Shown here: positions 7,807 through 16,698 of the stretch, one piece after another
Position numbering within the stretch: the first letter of the stretch is position 1
Layout of the letters: each line of letters starts with the position of its first letter
DNA from: Akkermansia muciniphila
Lineage (GTDB): Bacteria > Verrucomicrobiota > Verrucomicrobiia > Chthoniobacterales > Chthoniobacteraceae
DNA length: 39,930 nt
NCBI GenBank assembly: GCA_945874745.1
Contig: CAMCIN010000005.1
Coordinates: 1-39,930, forward strand
Direction of reading: 5' to 3'
Notes under the pieces: generated by a model
Told to the model about the DNA's origin: nothing
The model's input: the letters and a program-made list of their open reading frames with translations, nothing else
Databases searched by the model: none
Translations under genes and position numbers: made by a program

Positions 7807-9189
7807 ATGTCTCATTTCCGTCTCACTAATCTCACCCGCCAAGTCGAAATCGGAGCTAACTGTTATCTTCTGGAAACCGGCAACCGCCGGATCGTCCTAG
7901 ATTGCGGTGCCCATCCCAAACACGAGGGTGCGAAGGCGCAGCCGCTTTGGGAGCACCTCGGAGAAAAGCGACTGGACGCGATCATCCTCTCGCACGCGCA
8001 CCAGGACCACCTCGGCTCGCTACCCGTGCTGATGCGGAAATACCCTGGGGTACCCGCGTTCATGACCGAACCGACCCGCCAGCTGGCGGACGTGATGATG
8101 CACAACTCGGTGAACGTGATGGCCAAACGCCATGAAAACGGGGAGGGCGAGACTCCCTCCTTCTCACACAAGGAGGCGACCAACTGCACGCGCCGTTTCC
8201 GCTCCCTGCCCCTGCATCAGCGCTTCAATCTGGCCGGAGAACGCCTCGGGGTCGGCGAGACCGCAGACGTCTCCATTCAATTTGAGGACGCCGGACACAT
8301 TCTCGGGTCGGCTTCAGTGCTGATCGAATGTGACGGTCGCCGGCTGGTTTACACTGGGGACGTGAATTTTGACAGCCAGTCGCTTATGAGCGGCGCGCGC
8401 CTTCCGGAACAAGAGATCGACACGGTCATCATTGAAACCACTCGCGGCGCCATCCCCCAGCCGGAGGGTTTTACGCGGGCGGAGGAAGAGAAACGCTTTG
8501 CGACTGCCATCAGAGAGATCTTTGCACAGGGAGGGAGCGTCCTGGTGCCTGTCTTTGCACTGGGCAAGTCACAGGAGTTGCTCACCATGATTTACACCCT
8601 GCGCCAAAAGGGGCTTCTGCCTGAGTGCCCCGTGTACATCGGGGGGTTGAGCACCAAATTGAGCGAGATTCACGACAAGCTCGCCAGCGCCTCACACCGC
8701 CAGCATCCGGGCCTTAACCTGCTCGAATCCGTGGCCCCCTTCACCATCAGCGGCCGCGAAATCAACCAGTTCCCCATCAAGCCGGGACGGATTTACGCCC
8801 TTTCGAGCGGCATGATGACGGAGCACACCCTTTCGAATGTGGTTGCCCCCCAGTTTTTACCAAACCCGGCGCACGGCATCTTTTTTGTAGGATATGCCGA
8901 CCCGGAGTCGCCGGCAGGGCGCCTGCGCAATACAAAGCAGGGTGAAATGTTCCACCTTTCACCCTCCATTCCCGGCGAAGTGCTGCGGTGCAGGGTCGAA
9001 ACCTTCGGATTCAGCGCCCACAGCGACCGCGAGGGGCTGGTCGGCTACCTGGAGCGTACCGCCCCCAAGAACGTCGTCTTTGTGCACGGCGATCCGGCCG
9101 CGGTAGATTGGTTCAAAACAACCATGGCGCCAAAGATCCCGGACACCCAGCTGCTCACCGCGCTCCCGGGCATCGCTCTGGAACTGTGA
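7807..9189 (+). CDS. Beta-CASP metallo-beta-lactamase fold RNA/DNA hydrolase
   Basis: The protein is a zinc-dependent hydrolase of the metallo-beta-lactamase fold with a beta-CASP insert, a family of RNA exonucleases/endonucleases and CPSF73-like processing enzymes. From the ATG at 7807 it has 460 residues, beginning SHFRLTNLTRQVEIGANCYLLETG. The metal motif HAHQDH is at 63-68, DAGHILGSASVLIE and YTGDVNFDSQSL follow near 170-200, and a beta-CASP domain spans about 205-380. The RMMBL-like C-terminus is GYADPESPAGRLRN and FGFSAHSDREGLVGYLERTAPKNVVFVHGD, supplying the late His motifs. A TTG at 7756 would add 17 residues with no family support. The length is close to that of bacterial CPSF73-like proteins. 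The target RNA is unknown. The SRP RNA gene directly upstream may be coincidence. Confidence 0.9.
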   Translation: MSHFRLTNLTRQVEIGANCYLLETGNRRIVLDCGAHPKHEGAKAQPLWEHLGEKRLDAIILSHAHQDHLGSLPVLMRKYPGVPAFMTEPTRQLADVMMHNSVNVMAKRHENGEGETPSFSHKEATNCTRRFRSLPLHQRFNLAGERLGVGETADVSIQFEDAGHILGSASVLIECDGRRLVYTGDVNFDSQSLMSGARLPEQEIDTVIIETTRGAIPQPEGFTRAEEEKRFATAIREIFAQGGSVLVPVFALGKSQELLTMIYTLRQKGLLPECPVYIGGLSTKLSEIHDKLASASHRQHPGLNLLESVAPFTISGREINQFPIKPGRIYALSSGMMTEHTLSNVVAPQFLPNPAHGIFFVGYADPESPAGRLRNTKQGEMFHLSPSIPGEVLRCRVETFGFSAHSDREGLVGYLERTAPKNVVFVHGDPAAVDWFKTTMAPKIPDTQLLTALPGIALEL

Positions 9190-9391
9190 GGCCTTCTGCA
9201 AGGCGAACAGTCCGGGTGCACGCCGGGAAAAGATGGAGTGTTTGAAAAACAGTGAAACTTTTGAGGGCAGTCGGTGTTTTTCCCTTCAAGAACTGAAGCA
9301 TGCTTCCCGCCGGCATCCCGCCCCCCAAGGCGCGGGCGCGAGGCGTGGCAGTTCCCCTATACCAACCAAACATCCCCACTGTTTCACACTT

Positions 9392-9757
9392 ATGAAAGTA
9401 CTCTCCTCTCTTGCTGCCATCCTGGCACTCGCTGCTGCCCCCGCGTTCGCCCAAGACAAGGCCGACGCCAAGCCTGAAGCAAAGCCCGCCGCCGAACCCG
9501 CCAAACCGGCGGAACCCGCTAAACCAGAGTCGCCTGCCAAGGAAAAGAAGCCTCAGCCCCCCGCCGAAGAGCGCTTCAAGAAAATGGACAAGGACGGCAA
9601 TGGCTCCCTGAGTCTTGAGGAATTCCGCGGCAAAAGAGAAGCCGAAGCGGCTTCCGAGGCGTTTAAGAAACTCGATGCAAACGGCGATGGCTCCGTGAGC
9701 CTCGAAGAGTTCAGCGCAGGCGGCAAAAAGAGGGAGAAGAAGGAAAAGAAACAGTAG
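9392..9757 (+). CDS. Secreted EF-hand calcium-binding protein
   Basis: This is a 121-residue exported protein. The signal peptide MKVLSSLAAILALAAAPAFA ends in a clear AFA cleavage site before QDKA. The mature N-terminus is a low-complexity Ala/Pro/Glu/Lys stretch (about 21-60). Two EF-hand loops follow, DKDGNGSLSLEEF and DANGDGSVSLEEF, each with the Asp/Asn/Glu ligands in register (1, 3, 5, 12). The C-terminus is a Lys/Glu tail. The start at 9392 is chosen because it begins the signal peptide. Small EF-hand proteins of this type are common in Verrucomicrobiota and Planctomycetota, and their partners are unknown. It is followed by a strong bidirectional terminator. Confidence 0.87.
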   Translation: MKVLSSLAAILALAAAPAFAQDKADAKPEAKPAAEPAKPAEPAKPESPAKEKKPQPPAEERFKKMDKDGNGSLSLEEFRGKREAEAASEAFKKLDANGDGSVSLEEFSAGGKKREKKEKKQ

Positions 9758-9798
9758 TTTCATCGGAGACGCTCCCAACGCCTCCCTCTCCGTTAGAA

Positions 9799-9853
9799 AA
9801 CCCCCGGCAGGGCGGCCAGTTTCCAAGCGGCCTGCTCGCCGGGGGTTCTTTTT
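9799..9853. terminator. Bidirectional intrinsic terminator
   Basis: AACCCCCGGC at 9799-9808 pairs with GCCGGGGGTT at 9838-9847, with extra CAGG/CCTG pairing inside. On the plus strand CTTTTT follows; on the minus strand TTTTC follows. It sits between the convergent EF-hand and DUF4139 genes and can end both transcripts. Confidence 0.9.
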
Positions 9854-9971
9854 GAGAAACCTCATCCAGCCGAATCCCGGACGACCCCAGAGGAGTGCCC
9901 CCTGCCCTCCAATAGGCCTTGGCCCACTTAAGCCCAAGTAACCGACGCGACACCGCTCCCAAAAGGGACCC

Positions 9972-11399
9972 CTACCAAGTGTAACGCACCGTGTAGGTGA
10001 CGACCGCGTCCCGCTCAGGGGCCACCAGAACGTTGAATTCAATCGTGTTGCTGTCCAGCTTCCTGAATTCGTGGCTTTTGTCTGAGAGACTCCAGTTTGC
10101 AGCGCGTACGAGGTGCTCCACGACGCGGATTTCCGCCGGCTTGTTGCCCCGGTTGTTTAAGCGAATCTCAAACCGCTCCTCCATGCTCCGCCTTGTCTGG
10201 TCTACGCTGAAGTCCGTGCGCTTCCGGTCGCCCGTCAAATCGAAGGCGTTGCCCAGATTCAGCCGCACCACCTCGTTGCGTGGAGTGTGCTCGATGCTGT
10301 CCTCGCCTACAAACTCCAGCTGGGCTCCGTCCTTCCTGTACACCCGAACATTTCCACCGGGAAGCGGCACCCCCAAACGCGCCGCCTCGGAATTGGTGAA
10401 CTCCAGAGCAGTCGCAATCTTACGGAGTGCAGGAATGCCCGCATTCCAATCACGATCCAGAACCGTTTGCCCGAAGAAGTGGAGTCCCGGGGCCGGGTCA
10501 AAGGTGTAGACCCGCTTTGTGGGCACAGCCGAGGCACGGGTGAATTCAATCTGCTTGGTTTCCTGGTCGCGCAAGGTGGCGGGCCGCTGGATGGTGTAGA
10601 GGTGATAATCGTCGAAGGTTTTTTCCTCGACCTCTGCGTCCGAAGCCATGGCGGCGGCGCGCATCATCATGGCCTTCTGGTGAACCGGCTGGGGGCGGCG
10701 CTCGATCCGGCGGACGTCACCAGCCATCAGTTTGATTTGGGCGTTTTCAAACTGTTTCCCCGACCGGTTTTGAATGGTCACCCAGCCATTCATGTCCGCC
10801 AGCTCGCCTTCCTGCGGCAGCACCAGATTGTAGCTGGCACTCCACTCCAGACCCGAGGTCAGGTAAGCCAGCTCGGCCTCGAGGCTCGCAGGCCCAGAAC
10901 TTTGAATCTTCCAATTGAGCAGCGGTTTCAACAGCACGCTGTCGTCCTTGACCGCCGGAAAAAGCGGCTTCCCGGGCAGTTCAAACATGATTTTGCCCTC
11001 CACCTCCACCACGGGATCCAGAGGCGCCCCGCCGGGAACGTAGCCACTCCGAATCACCTTTCCCTCCGTGAGGCGCTCCCCCTTTTGGTCCCGGACCAAG
11101 AAACTGAGGGTCTGCCCCTCGTACCGGTCCAGCAGGGTCAACTGGTTGACCGGATCGTTCTGATAATTCTGCTCCCGGATGGAGAGCTGCACCTTCCCAG
11201 AAGGATCGCGTAAAATGACGGTGCTCGGGTCCAGACTCGAGGTGGCGCCGAAGTAGCGCACGATGTTCTCTCCCTCCTTCAGCTCAAGCGGCACCGAATC
11301 CCGCACCACGGCGAAGCGGCCGTTGTAAATGGTGAGGCCGGGCTGGGCAAACGCGCTGGCTCCAAAAGCCGCGCAACAGAGGAGGAGGGAAGCTTTCAT
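9972..11399 (-). CDS. Secreted DUF4139 domain protein
   Basis: This exported protein of 475 residues belongs to the DUF4139 family, whose biochemical role is not established. The signal peptide MKASLLLCCAAFGASAFA precedes QPGLTIYNG, which fixes the start at 11399; an upstream non-ATG start would bury it. Family-like features include the N-terminal beta-domain (IYNGRFAVVRDSVPLELKEGENIVRY), the LTSGLEWSASYNLVLP block near residue 200 and the C-terminal EIRLNNRGNKPAEIRVVEHL segment near 430. A Met/Ala-rich patch (KAMMMRAAAMA) lies in the middle loop. It is 19 bp downstream of the secreted FlgD-Ig-like gene and probably in one transcript with it. It ends just before the bidirectional terminator. 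Confidence 0.85.
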   Translation of the reverse strand: MKASLLLCCAAFGASAFAQPGLTIYNGRFAVVRDSVPLELKEGENIVRYFGATSSLDPSTVILRDPSGKVQLSIREQNYQNDPVNQLTLLDRYEGQTLSFLVRDQKGERLTEGKVIRSGYVPGGAPLDPVVEVEGKIMFELPGKPLFPAVKDDSVLLKPLLNWKIQSSGPASLEAELAYLTSGLEWSASYNLVLPQEGELADMNGWVTIQNRSGKQFENAQIKLMAGDVRRIERRPQPVHQKAMMMRAAAMASDAEVEEKTFDDYHLYTIQRPATLRDQETKQIEFTRASAVPTKRVYTFDPAPGLHFFGQTVLDRDWNAGIPALRKIATALEFTNSEAARLGVPLPGGNVRVYRKDGAQLEFVGEDSIEHTPRNEVVRLNLGNAFDLTGDRKRTDFSVDQTRRSMEERFEIRLNNRGNKPAEIRVVEHLVRAANWSLSDKSHEFRKLDSNTIEFNVLVAPERDAVVTYTVRYTW

Positions 11400-11418
11400 G
11401 GATTTACCTTCACGCTTT

Positions 11419-12717
11419 CTACTTGGGAGGCAACTGGTATTCGCCCGCGTCAAAGCTCATGAGGGCACCAGGCTGCAAAATACGGTACTCCTCCACCACC
11501 GCGCCGTCACTTTGCAACAAAACAACCCCCGGCTGCCGCGCTTCGCGTCCGATAGCGACCCAGAGTAGAAGCGCAGAGTCCGTGAGGCGCCTCAGCAACA
11601 TTCCGTCAGCCGTCTTCAAAAAACTGCCCTCCGCGTCTTTACCCGCTGCAATCTGGACGTCTGAGACTCCCCCACCCAACAGCGGGTTGGGCTGGGATTT
11701 GAGCGAGATTTGCGGTTCCGCGACGAAGGGCTTGGACCTTCCCAGCCGTGAGGCCACCTCAGAGAGTTTGGAGCTGGGCCAACGGTTTTTTTCCAGAAAC
11801 GTTTCCCACCCAGGAGCAGCGCCCGCTTCCTTTGGCCCCGCCTTGCGCAACCCCCTGAGCCGGTAGCGCTCGCCATCCTGCTCCAGCAGGAAAACCTCGT
11901 CCCGCTCCAAAGAAGCCGCAATGCCAATGGGCACCGGCTCTCCCGCCCCGATGCTCAGCCGCCGTAACACCTCCCCCTGCGCGTCAAACTGGGCGACGAC
12001 GGTTTCTCCCGCCGCCTTTTCGATGCTCCAGCGCGTCCCGTCCTTTCCGGGACAGTCTTTGGGTCCCAGACCGTCCACCAAAGCAGCGTTAGAAACAGAG
12101 GCCTCCACGGGCTCGCTCTTGGATTCACCGTCCGCCAACGAATGGAGGATCCTCCAACGCCTGCTGGCGCGGTCGAGTGCAAGCAACTCGAGCGTGTCTC
12201 CGTCCATTCGGATCCGCTCAAAAACCGAAGGGTGCGGGCCATCCTCGGATTCCACCCAGTCGTTGCAGTGAAATTCCTCGCCCGTGATTTCCAAATCGGC
12301 CACTGCAAATCCGCGCACGCGGTATTTGCCGGAGGGCAGCACCCGGCCGTTGTCGTCGCGGCCATCCCAAAAAGTGATCAAGCCGTTTAGGCCGACGGTG
12401 AAGTCGGCGGGGACGGCCTCGGCTTTCAAGGTGCGTACGAGCTTTCCGGAGCGGTCGAACACTCCCAGGCTGAGGGTGCCCTCCAGAGGGGGGGGTAAAA
12501 AGGTGATCTTGACGCTTCCGGCAGGGACCGCCACCTGGGCAGGGGGAAAGGCGGGTGGAAGCGGCGGCGGCGGTTGCTGCGCGCAGGCGCCTGCGACCAG
12601 CAGCGCAACAGCGGAGGCAAAAAGTGCCACCCCGGACCGCTGAGGGGAAACCCGCCCGATCAAAAGTGCAGAGGGGAGGGAGGGGGACGCGGTGAACCCT
12701 GCGCGGAATTTAAGCAT
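11419..12717 (-). CDS. Secreted protein with FlgD-Ig-like domain
   Basis: I do not recognise a named family for the whole protein. From the ATG at 12717 it has 432 residues. A hydrophobic export segment (VALFASAVALLVAGA) ends near ACA-QQ, followed by a proline run. A FlgD-type Ig-like domain comes next: GTLSLGVFDRSGKLVRTL, then GLITFWDGRDDNGRVLPSGKYRVRGFAV, the usual signature for such beta-sandwiches. The remaining 300 residues look beta-rich and propeller-like but without a clear repeat. The ATG overlaps the end of the GH57 gene by 8 bp, implying translational coupling. The stretch before the hydrophobic segment is long for a signal peptide, so the true start could be internal. A link to glucan metabolism rests on position only. 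Confidence 0.7.
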   Translation of the reverse strand: MLKFRAGFTASPSLPSALLIGRVSPQRSGVALFASAVALLVAGACAQQPPPPLPPAFPPAQVAVPAGSVKITFLPPPLEGTLSLGVFDRSGKLVRTLKAEAVPADFTVGLNGLITFWDGRDDNGRVLPSGKYRVRGFAVADLEITGEEFHCNDWVESEDGPHPSVFERIRMDGDTLELLALDRASRRWRILHSLADGESKSEPVEASVSNAALVDGLGPKDCPGKDGTRWSIEKAAGETVVAQFDAQGEVLRRLSIGAGEPVPIGIAASLERDEVFLLEQDGERYRLRGLRKAGPKEAGAAPGWETFLEKNRWPSSKLSEVASRLGRSKPFVAEPQISLKSQPNPLLGGGVSDVQIAAGKDAEGSFLKTADGMLLRRLTDSALLLWVAIGREARQPGVVLLQSDGAVVEEYRILQPGALMSFDAGEYQLPPK

Positions 12718-14293
12718 AATAACGCCAGTTAATCTTCTCAAAGATGTTGTCGCGAAACTCGCAGTTCGCAAGAAAAGGTTCGTCCACTGCGTTGACGCAA
12801 AGCTGGTCGTAAAGGCGGGTGAACCGGTGGAGGTGCTCCTCTGTGCGCTTGGTGGCGTAGGTGCGGGCGGTGCCGGTTTTCATGAGAAAAGCCCAGTCGC
12901 TGGACTGCGCCAGGAGCAGCTCCCTCGCCGCCTGGGAAAGCGCGCGCTCCAACAAAGGGGAGTCCGTGGCGAGATGCTTGCGCGCGAGTTCAACCATGCG
13001 CCGCGCGGCGGTGTGCAGGTGTGGGTAGACCCAGGCGTTGGACTCCTCCAGCCAGACCTCCCAGTACCCCTTGTGCCCCCAACTCGAAGCGGCGGGCGCC
13101 AGCATTTGATGGGTGGGATGCTCGGCAAGATAGCGGGAGGGCGTCGTCAGCTGGAACTCGGTCTGGTCGTAGGCCGCCTTTCTCAGAAAGGCGTTCAGCC
13201 ATTCCGGTCCCTCAAACCACCAGTGACCGAACAGTTCCGCGTCAAAAGGGCTCAACACCAGAGGCGGCACGTTCATGTGCTTGCGCAGTTCCGCGATCTG
13301 CGCGGTGCGCGCCTGCAGGAAGTGACCCGCATGGTGGTCGGCCGCCCCCAGCGCCCAGTCCCGGCGGTACCAATCCTTGTCGCCGCCGCCACCGGTGATC
13401 CGATGGTATTTCAACCCGGTAAAGCGGCGCTCCTTGTTGAGGAAAAAGGGTTCCAGCTGCTCGAGTGGCAGATCGAAGCCAATGTCCCGGTAAAAGTCCC
13501 TGTAAGCGGGATCGCCCGGATACCCTTCCTCGGCGCTCCAGACCTGTCGGCTGGAATCGCGGTCCCGCCCGAAAACGGCGGGGCCCGCGGGCGTGAAGCA
13601 GGGAGCATAAATGGCGTAGCGCGGCCGCGGACTGCCAAACATCAAACCGTGGGCATCTATGACGAACCAGCGGAGGTCGGCTTCGCGCAGCAGCGAATCC
13701 AGCGCGGGAGAGTAGGCGCATTCGGGCAGCCAGATGCCCTTCGGATCACAGCCAAAATGTTCCCGGTGCGAATCGCGCCCGATGAGAATCTGGGCGCGCA
13801 TGGCTTCTGGGACGATCTCCATGAGCGGCAAAAACCCGTGGGTCGCAGCGCAGGTGATGATCTCAAGAAAGCCGGCCTCTGCAAAGGTCCGGAACGCCCC
13901 CACGACGTCCCCCTTCCACCGGTGCTGCCAGGCCTCGCGCACGTCCTCGAGGCGGGCCAGATAAAAGGCGGCGAGCTCCCCAGGCGCCCCCTGGCCGCGG
14001 TTGCGCTCAGACTCGGCCCGTGCCAGGTCCACCAGCCGGTCCAGATGTGCGCTGTAGCGGCTACAAAGCAGCGGATCCCGCAGCATGTGGCAGAGCGTCG
14101 GGGTGAGCGTGAGGCTAAAGCATGCGGGCACTGCATCGCGCTGGAGCCCTTCGAGCACCGCCAGCAAGGGCAGGTACGTCTCGGTGATCGCCTCATACAA
14201 CCAGTCCTCTTCCAGAAACTGCGGATGTTCCGGGTGGCGCACGTATGGCAGGTGCGCGTGCAGAACCAAAGCGAGATAGCCGGGAGGAGCCAT
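12710..14293 (-). CDS. GH57 1,4-alpha-glucan branching enzyme (DUF1957 type)
   Basis: The enzyme is expected to cut alpha-1,4 glucan and re-attach the piece by an alpha-1,6 bond, making branched glycogen in the cytoplasm. It has 527 residues, the usual size for GH57 branching enzymes. The N-terminus MAPPGYLALVLHAHLPYVRHPE carries the HxH family motif. GIWLPECAY places the catalytic nucleophile at Glu191, and LSPFDAELFGHWWFEGPEWL places the acid/base at Asp351. A DUF1957 C-terminal helical domain follows to the end. It begins 12 bp after hisF and its end overlaps the next gene. The DUF4912 gene, a family that often neighbours this enzyme, is divergent just beyond hisF. The alternative alpha-amylase activity cannot be excluded from sequence. 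Confidence 0.9.
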   Translation of the reverse strand: MAPPGYLALVLHAHLPYVRHPEHPQFLEEDWLYEAITETYLPLLAVLEGLQRDAVPACFSLTLTPTLCHMLRDPLLCSRYSAHLDRLVDLARAESERNRGQGAPGELAAFYLARLEDVREAWQHRWKGDVVGAFRTFAEAGFLEIITCAATHGFLPLMEIVPEAMRAQILIGRDSHREHFGCDPKGIWLPECAYSPALDSLLREADLRWFVIDAHGLMFGSPRPRYAIYAPCFTPAGPAVFGRDRDSSRQVWSAEEGYPGDPAYRDFYRDIGFDLPLEQLEPFFLNKERRFTGLKYHRITGGGGDKDWYRRDWALGAADHHAGHFLQARTAQIAELRKHMNVPPLVLSPFDAELFGHWWFEGPEWLNAFLRKAAYDQTEFQLTTPSRYLAEHPTHQMLAPAASSWGHKGYWEVWLEESNAWVYPHLHTAARRMVELARKHLATDSPLLERALSQAARELLLAQSSDWAFLMKTGTARTYATKRTEEHLHRFTRLYDQLCVNAVDEPFLANCEFRDNIFEKINWRYYA

Positions 14294-14305
14294 GGGCAAG
14301 CGGGC

Positions 14306-15097
14306 TCAGTACGCCACGGTTTCCACCGGGCGCACGGGGATGCCGCGGGAAGCCAGGTGCGCCTTGACCTCACCCACGGTGTACTGGCCGTAGTGGAACA
14401 CGCTGGCGGCGAGCACGGCATCCGCGCGCCCCTCTAAAAGCACCTGGGCCATGTGCTCGAGGGATCCCGCGCCGCCACTGGCGACCACCGGGATTGCCAC
14501 CGCCTGGCTCACCCGGCTGGTGATGACGCAATCGTAACCGTTTTTTGTGCCGTCGGCGTCGATAGAGTTGAGAACGATTTCTCCAGCACCGAGGGCGCAG
14601 GCGCGCACCGCCCACTCGAGGGCCCCGAGACCGGTAGGCTTGCGGCCGCCGTGGGAATGGACCTCCCAGACATCGGGCGCGGTGCGCTTTGCGTCGATGG
14701 AAACAACGATGCACTGCGAACCGAAACGCTCCGCCCCGGCCGAGATGAGTTCCGGCTGGGAGAGGGCGCTGGAGTTGATGCTGATTTTGTCCGCCCCGGC
14801 CTGTAGCATGACGCGCATGTCCTCCACCGAACGGATCCCCCCGCCCACAGTCAGGGGCATGAAGCACTGCGCCGCGGTGCGCTCGATCACCTCCAGCATC
14901 GAAGTGCGCCCGTGGGCGGTGGCGGTGATGTCAAAGAAAACCATTTCGTCGGCGCCCTGCTGGTTGTAGCGCAGGGCCAGTTCCACTGGATCCCCCACGC
15001 TCTTAAGCCCCCCTTCCTCCGCACGGCCAAACTGCACGCCGCGGGTGACTTTTCCGTCGTGGACATCGAGGCAGGGAATGACGCGCTTAGTGAGCAT
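14306..15097 (-). CDS. hisF: Imidazole glycerol phosphate synthase cyclase subunit
   Basis: HisF, with its glutaminase partner HisH, converts PRFAR and ammonia to imidazole glycerol phosphate and AICAR in histidine synthesis. The 263-residue TIM barrel starts [20 protein letters not shown], with catalytic Asp11. It has the second catalytic Asp135 in VVSIDAKR, phosphate-binding TVGGGIRS at 83-90 and the C-terminal VVASGGAG loop. The start at 15097 gives the exact family N-terminus; upstream in-frame sequence is low-quality. hisH and other his genes are absent nearby, so the his genes are scattered. It leads the hisF-GH57-FlgD-Ig-DUF4139 run, whose first two genes are 12 bp apart. That pairing of histidine and glucan genes looks like chance operon packing. 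Confidence 0.96.
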   Translation of the reverse strand: MLTKRVIPCLDVHDGKVTRGVQFGRAEEGGLKSVGDPVELALRYNQQGADEMVFFDITATAHGRTSMLEVIERTAAQCFMPLTVGGGIRSVEDMRVMLQAGADKISINSSALSQPELISAGAERFGSQCIVVSIDAKRTAPDVWEVHSHGGRKPTGLGALEWAVRACALGAGEIVLNSIDADGTKNGYDCVITSRVSQAVAIPVVASGGAGSLEHMAQVLLEGRADAVLAASVFHYGQYTVGEVKAHLASRGIPVRPVETVAY

Positions 15098-15232
15098 GTG
15101 AGAGGACGAAAATGGCCCCAAATGGGCTTTAATTGGGAGAATAATCGGGAAACTTGCCGCAGAAAGCAAATCGGGTTGCCCCAGGCAAGGCCACCCTCTA
15201 AACCAGAGCCGATCTTGGGTACTGAAACTCTT

Positions 15233-16513
15233 ATGGGCAACCCACTCTCCGCATCCCCTGAAGTTCCCTTGAAAACGCAGGCTTCCCGCAAGGGTGTGAA
15301 GTTCAAGGTATCCCAGCAACCGCTTCTCGAAGCCGAGCATCCACAGGCGCTCCCTTCCAGCGAACACCGCTTCGACACACCCGGGGCCCGCTCTGGCACC
15401 GCCACCGAGTCTGGCAACGGCAGCAACGCACATCCCAGCCGGGCTGCGCATCAAGAAGCTCTAATCGAAGAAAACTTCGGCTCCCTGCCCACCACCTACC
15501 ACCGCGATTCTTTGTTCCTGACTGCCCGCGACCCGCGCTGGCTTTTTTCCTACTGGGACATCGACGGGGACCGGGTGGCCGCATCGGAAATGCGGGACGG
15601 ACGGCGTGCCTATTTTCTCAGGGTGCTCCGGCGCTCCGGTGAAGTCGAAACCCTTGTCGAGGTCAACCCCGGCGCCCGCAACTGGTACATCCCCGTGCGC
15701 GAGGGCGGTACGACCTACGTGGCAGAACTCGGCTACTTCAACCGCGGAAGCCTCTGGCAATGCGTGGTGCGTTCGGGCGAGGCCAACACTCCCGCGGATA
15801 TTGTGGCGCCCGAGGGCCACGAGGCCTTCGCCACGGTGCCCCAATCGTTGACTTTCGAACGGCTCCAGGAATTGGTGCAAGAACACATGCAGGAGGGCGA
15901 AACGTTGCTCCAAGCCATCGCCCGGATCACGGGTGAGGGACGGATCCAGCTGCACCGCGGCTCAGCCCCCTCCTGGACGGACGAACAGAAGCGGCTTCTG
16001 GCCATGCTCCTAGGAGAATCCCTCATCAATGTTGTCGGCCTTGGTTCGGAGGAAATCGACAGGCTCCTGCGCAAGGCCCTCCAGGAGAAACTCCACAGCG
16101 AGTCCGCCAGCGGTCTTTCCGCGGGCTTGGGTGCGCTTCTGGCACCGACGACCTCGAGTCTTTTCAGTCCGCTGGGGGCCAGCTGGAGCGCACAGCCCTT
16201 CGGTGTGCCTCGCGAACGCGGCTTCTTCATGCACCTCAACGCCGAGGTGATTTTCTACGGGGGTACCCAACCCGATGCAAAGTTGACCGTCAACGGCGAG
16301 CCTGTTGCGCTGCAGGCTGACGGCTCGTTCCGCTTCCACTTCACACTTCCCGACGGGGACTTTGAAATCCCGGTGGTCGCGCTTTCAGCCGACGGCTTGG
16401 AAGAGCGCTCCGCCACGCTAAGCTTCCGCCGGCAAACCCGTCGGATTGGAAGCGTGGGAGCAACCGCGCAACCTAAGCACCTCGAACCATTGCTGGGCAG
16501 ACGGCTCGCATAG
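15233..16513 (+). CDS. DUF4912 domain protein
   Basis: This 426-residue, probably cytoplasmic protein has no known activity. The first 80 residues are polar and look disordered. The DUF4912 domain follows from about 85: [24 protein letters not shown], then FLRVLRRSG and [19 protein letters not shown], ending near [13 protein letters not shown] helical middle part ([24 protein letters not shown]) and a second beta-sandwich near 345-405 complete it ([42 protein letters not shown]), resembling an Ig-like or carbohydrate-binding fold. The ATG at 15233 is preferred because sequence upstream lies in the divergent promoter region. The family is frequently encoded next to GH57/DUF1957 glucan enzymes, as here, suggesting a glucan-binding role (inference). 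Confidence 0.85.
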   Translation: MGNPLSASPEVPLKTQASRKGVKFKVSQQPLLEAEHPQALPSSEHRFDTPGARSGTATESGNGSNAHPSRAAHQEALIEENFGSLPTTYHRDSLFLTARDPRWLFSYWDIDGDRVAASEMRDGRRAYFLRVLRRSGEVETLVEVNPGARNWYIPVREGGTTYVAELGYFNRGSLWQCVVRSGEANTPADIVAPEGHEAFATVPQSLTFERLQELVQEHMQEGETLLQAIARITGEGRIQLHRGSAPSWTDEQKRLLAMLLGESLINVVGLGSEEIDRLLRKALQEKLHSESASGLSAGLGALLAPTTSSLFSPLGASWSAQPFGVPRERGFFMHLNAEVIFYGGTQPDAKLTVNGEPVALQADGSFRFHFTLPDGDFEIPVVALSADGLEERSATLSFRRQTRRIGSVGATAQPKHLEPLLGRRLA

Positions 16514-16698
16514 CAGCTAGCACACTTCCACCGGTCGACGGAGGCGCAACCCACTGCCCCCGACGGCCGAGTTTTCTGGCGGCGGCGCTGGCCACTGAAC
16601 GCAGGCTTTTCCAGTCTTTTACGATTAAGCTTTCCCAGCCTACTCGGTTTTCGTCGTCCAGCCTAACGCGGCCTCCAGGCCACTCCGTTGCCGCCCCC

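Noticed and set aside
12692-14437. 581-codon plus-strand frame opposite the GH57 gene
   Set aside because: Antisense shadow of a clearly coding gene with catalytic motifs on the other strand; the translation is compositionally odd and matches nothing.
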